This document shows positions 60,211 to 64,000 of a DNA stretch of 64,000 nt, in pieces. The stretch comes from Cellulomonas sp. ES6. Its GTDB lineage: Bacteria > Actinomycetota > Actinomycetes > Actinomycetales > Cellulomonadaceae. Numbering within the stretch: position 1 is the stretch's first letter; every line of letters begins with the position of its first letter. The DNA lies in contig NZ_CP125655.1 of the NCBI RefSeq assembly GCF_030053835.1, positions 1,922,001 through 1,986,000 on the forward strand, read 5' to 3'. Under the pieces are notes generated by a model. That model saw only the letters and a list, made by a program, of their open reading frames with translations. It ran no database searches and was not told the origin of the DNA. The position numbers were made by a program, and so were the translations under genes.

Positions 60211-60435
60211 CGCCACCGAGATACCAGGACACGCCGGGCGGCCGGCCGCGACCCCGGGCGCGTCCTGGCATCTCGGCGCGACGAGAGTGCGAGCGGGGAG
60301 CGCGAGGAGCGCGAGGAGCGCAGGCCCGCAGCCCGCTCCCGCGCGAACCCTCCGCCACCGAGATGCCAGGACACGCCGGGCGACCGGGCGCGACCCCGGG
60401 CATGTCCTGGCATCTCAGCGCGACGAGAGTGCGAG
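60211..60435. repeat. Two copies of an 83-bp palindromic repeat element, 142 bp apart
   Basis: Copies at 60211-60293 and 60353-60435 agree at 77 of 83 positions. Each contains a long inverted repeat. In copy 2 GAGATGCCAGGACA (60360-60373) pairs perfectly with TGTCCTGGCATCTC (60403-60416) around a 29-base GC-rich loop. In copy 1 the inner A-G change breaks one pair, but two outer CC/GG pairs are gained. A shared tail, CGCGACGAGAGTGCGAG, follows the dyad. Weaker similarity extends about 17 bp upstream. It may be a REP-like element, a structured RNA or a protein site. Confidence 0.8.
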
Positions 60436-60565
60436 AGGGACTGCACGGGGAGCGCGCGGAGAGCGCGAGGGAGGCCGCGGGGCGCGGGAGGGCCGCGCGG
60501 CCGGGGTACGGCGGGGCCGCAGGGTGGTCCGCGCGGGAGGACGTGATCCGCGCCACACTGACCCC

Positions 60566-62008
<1,443 letters not shown>

Positions 62009-62013
62009 CGGAC

Positions 62014-62033
62014 GCCCGGGACGCCACCCGGGC
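62014..62033 (+). terminator. Hairpin after the malic enzyme gene
   Basis: GCCCGGG (62014-62020), 6-base loop, CCCGGGC (62027-62033), starting 6 bp after the stop codon. The next gene starts 19 bp later from its own -10 box. Confidence 0.5.
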
Positions 62034-62051
62034 CGACCGTAGGATCGCGGG

Positions 62052-63173
62052 GTGCAGTGCCACCACTACGACGCCGCCCGGTGCCGTTCCTGCACCCTCA
62101 TCGAGCAGCCGTACGCCGACCAGCTCGCCGCGAAGCAGGAGCGCTGCCGGGACCTGCTCGCGCCGGCCGGGCGGCCCGAGTGGCTGCCGCCGGTGGCGAG
62201 CGCCGAGTCCGGGTTCCGCAACAAGGCGAAGCTCGCCGTCGGCGGCACGGTCGACGCACCGACGCTGGGGATCCTCGACCCCGGCGGCGCGGGCGTCGAC
62301 CTGCGGGACTGCGGCCTGTACCCGGCGTCGCTGCAGGCCGCGCTGCCGGTGGTCGCGGAGTTCATCGGCCTCGCGCGGCTGGTGCCGTACGACGTGCCGG
62401 CGCGGCGCGGCGAGCTGAAGTACGTGCTGGTCACCCAGTCCCCCGACGACGAGCTGATGCTGCGGTTCGTGCTGCGGTCCACGGAGGCGCTCCCGCGGCT
62501 GCGCAAGCACCTGCCGTGGCTGCTGGCCGCCCTGCCGCGGGCCGTCGTCGTCTCCGCGAACCTGCTGCCGGAGCACAAGGCCGTCCTGGAGGGCCCCGAG
62601 GAGGTCGTGCTGACGGAGCGCGCGACGCTGCGGATGCGCGTCAACGACGTCGACCTGCACCTGCGCCCGCAGAGCTTCTTCCAGACGAACACCGACGTCG
62701 CCGCGGCGCTGTACCGGGTGGGCCGGGACTGGGTGGACGCGGCCGCGCCGACCCGGGTGTGGGACCTGTACTGCGGTGTCGGGGGCTTCGCGCTGCACGT
62801 CGCACGCCCCGGGCGCGAGGTCGTCGGGATCGAGACCAGCGCGGAGGCCGTCGCCAGCGCCCGGCAGAGCGGCGCCGACCTCGGGCTGACCGGCGTGCGG
62901 TTCGAGACCGGCGACGCGACCGCGTTCGCCCTCGCCGCCGCCGAGCCCCCGGACCTCGTGGTGGTGAACCCGCCGCGGCGCGGGATCGGCCCGGCGCTCG
63001 CGGGCTGGCTGGAGGCGTCGGGCGTGCGGGACGTCGTCTACTCGTCCTGCAACGCCGCCTCGCTCGCCCGGGACCTCGCCGCGATGCCGTCGCTGCGGCC
63101 CCGGCGGGCGCAGCTGCTCGACATGTTCCCCCAGACGGGCCACTACGAGGTGGTCGTCGCGCTCTCCCGCTGA
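62052..63173 (+). CDS. rlmC: 23S rRNA (uracil-747-C5)-methyltransferase RlmC
   Basis: 373 residues, collinear with E. coli RlmC (RumB). Fe-S cluster cysteines 3, 11, 14 and about 87 (MQC, CRSC, LRDCGLYPA), GFRNKAKLAV, RPQSFFQTN, SAM motif WDLYCGVGGFALH (about 235) and VNPPRRGIG. The nucleophilic Cys is in YSSCNAASLARDL (about 336), with the final MFPQTGHYE. Makes m5U in 23S rRNA. GTG at 62052 follows TAGGAT at 62040-62045 with a 6-bp gap. That could be a -10 box of a leaderless mRNA, or its AGGA a weak ribosome site. Confidence 0.93.
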   Translation: MQCHHYDAARCRSCTLIEQPYADQLAAKQERCRDLLAPAGRPEWLPPVASAESGFRNKAKLAVGGTVDAPTLGILDPGGAGVDLRDCGLYPASLQAALPVVAEFIGLARLVPYDVPARRGELKYVLVTQSPDDELMLRFVLRSTEALPRLRKHLPWLLAALPRAVVVSANLLPEHKAVLEGPEEVVLTERATLRMRVNDVDLHLRPQSFFQTNTDVAAALYRVGRDWVDAAAPTRVWDLYCGVGGFALHVARPGREVVGIETSAEAVASARQSGADLGLTGVRFETGDATAFALAAAEPPDLVVVNPPRRGIGPALAGWLEASGVRDVVYSSCNAASLARDLAAMPSLRPRRAQLLDMFPQTGHYEVVVALSR

Positions 63174-63232
63174 GGCGGCGGCGTGCCTTTCGTCCCACGT
63201 CTCGGGCCTGGACGCGGGGGACGCTTCTGCCC

Positions 63233-64000
63233 ATGCTGACCGTGGCCGAGGCCCTCGACTACCAGACGCGCGCGGCCCGGACCAAGACCGACCTGGCCCG
63301 CCGCCCCGGCGTCTACCTGGTGAACACCATGCTCGCCGGCGCGTACATCGGCCTCGGCGTCGTCATCATGGCGACCGCGGGCGGCCCGCTCGCCGACGCG
63401 GGCTCCGGGTTCACGCCGCTGGTGCAGGGGCTGGTGTTCGGGGTCGCCCTGACCATCGTCGTCGTGGCCGGCGGCGAGCTCGCGACCTCCGGGATGATGG
63501 TCTTCACCCAGGGCGCGCTGCGCGGCACGATCTCGTGGGCGCGCGCCGGGGCGACGCTCCTGGCCTGCCTCGCGGGGAACCTGCTCGGGGCCGTCGTGCT
63601 CGCGGCGATCCTGCACTTCTCGGGCGCGCTGGGCCCGGACACCCCCGCGGGTCGCATGATCGCGACGATGGTCGAGCACAAGGCCCACGAGACCGGCACC
63701 GAGCTGTTCTTCCGCGGCGTCATGTGCAACCTCATGGTGTGCCTGGCCATCTGGTGCGCCGGGCGCCTGCAGAACGAGGTCGCGAAGATCATCGTGATCT
63801 TCGCCTGCGTGATGGTCTTCATCACCTCCGGGTTCGAGCACGTCGTGGCGAACATGACCACGTTCTCGTTCGGCCTCATGGGGGGCCTGCCGGAGGCGAC
63901 GGTCGGGGAGTTCGCGCGGAACGTGCTGTTCGTGGGGCTCGGGAACCTCGTCGGCGGCGGCCTGCTCGTGGGCGCCGCGAACGTCGCGGCCGCGAGCCCG
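63233..64000 (+). CDS. Formate/nitrite transporter (FocA/NirC family), cut by window end
   Basis: 256 codons are present with no stop before the window edge. The N-terminal helix LTVAEALDYQTRAARTK is followed by membrane helices with FNT signatures: AGAYIGLG (helix 1), GGELATSGMM, MCNLMVCLAIWCAGRL and GFEHVVANMT with the channel His. It forms a pentameric channel for formate, nitrite or hydrosulfide; the substrate is not decided by sequence. ATG at 63233 begins 60 bp after rlmC. Confidence 0.9.
   Translation, partial: MLTVAEALDYQTRAARTKTDLARRPGVYLVNTMLAGAYIGLGVVIMATAGGPLADAGSGFTPLVQGLVFGVALTIVVVAGGELATSGMMVFTQGALRGTISWARAGATLLACLAGNLLGAVVLAAILHFSGALGPDTPAGRMIATMVEHKAHETGTELFFRGVMCNLMVCLAIWCAGRLQNEVAKIIVIFACVMVFITSGFEHVVANMTTFSFGLMGGLPEATVGEFARNVLFVGLGNLVGGGLLVGAANVAAASP

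Larger units (their letters stand above)
59978..60565. other. 588-bp non-coding region rich in repeats
   Basis: No frame here has convincing coding character. It contains a 19-bp tandem repeat (60084-60132), two copies of an 83-bp palindromic element (60211-60435), short GCGCGAGGA repeats between them, and the promoter region of the malic enzyme gene. Confidence 0.7.

Noticed and set aside
60084..60435. CRISPR-like repeats
   Set aside because: The 19-bp units abut without spacers, and the 83-bp element has only two copies with internal dyads. No cas gene is present.

Overview
The window is very GC-rich DNA with dense, often 4-bp-overlapping genes, many GTG starts, mycothiol-type arsenate reductases, a class E sortase signal and a helicase/Tad block arranged as in Mycobacterium tuberculosis Rv3649-Rv3661. 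This points to a high-GC actinobacterium. A Cellulomonas-like member of the Micrococcales is my best guess, from gene content only. About 60 protein genes are supported. I saw no rRNA, tRNA, CRISPR array, transposase or phage gene.

Layout. 1-3.6 kb: an FGGY sugar kinase with its LacI-type regulator and operator, then proC. 3.8-10.3 kb: a MacB-type ABC export operon with two membrane-fusion adaptors and a lipoprotein. 10.4-17.8 kb: a methyltransferase, a sortase-anchored surface protein, a histidine phosphatase, a lipoprotein and a membrane pyrophosphatase. 18.0-22.4 kb: two successive ECF sigma factor/membrane protein pairs sharing a promoter motif, then a STAS protein. 22.5-25.0 kb: 5-oxoprolinase genes (pxpA and a pxpB-pxpC fusion). 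25.1-34.9 kb: an MrfA/SftH-like helicase, a MerR regulator, a complete actinobacterial Tad pilus locus and an HAD phosphatase.

35.2-45.5 kb: a fatty-acid or carboxylate module resembling the E. coli ydi/cai-fix systems. One arm carries a CaiA-like acyl-CoA dehydrogenase and fixABCX. The divergent arm carries a YdiF-like CoA-transferase, an OFA-type transporter and an acyl-CoA ligase. The two arms share a 243-bp control region with two 40-bp repeats. fixB and fixC each carry a one-base frameshift.

45.5-59.1 kb: an arsenic/phosphate island. It holds ACR3, two HTH-ArsC fusions, a stand-alone ArsC, three ArsR regulators, an ArsP-like permease, a small thioredoxin, a CoA-disulfide-reductase-like flavoprotein and ArsM. 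Nested inside is a whole pstSCAB operon with a PHO box and a PhoB-like regulator whose receiver has Glu in place of the phospho-acceptor Asp. Together these would take up phosphate selectively, reduce arsenate, and export or methylate the arsenite.

59.1-64 kb: a degenerate Fic-like protein, a 588-bp non-coding stretch with two copies of an 83-bp palindromic element, malic enzyme, rlmC and a formate/nitrite transporter cut by the window end.
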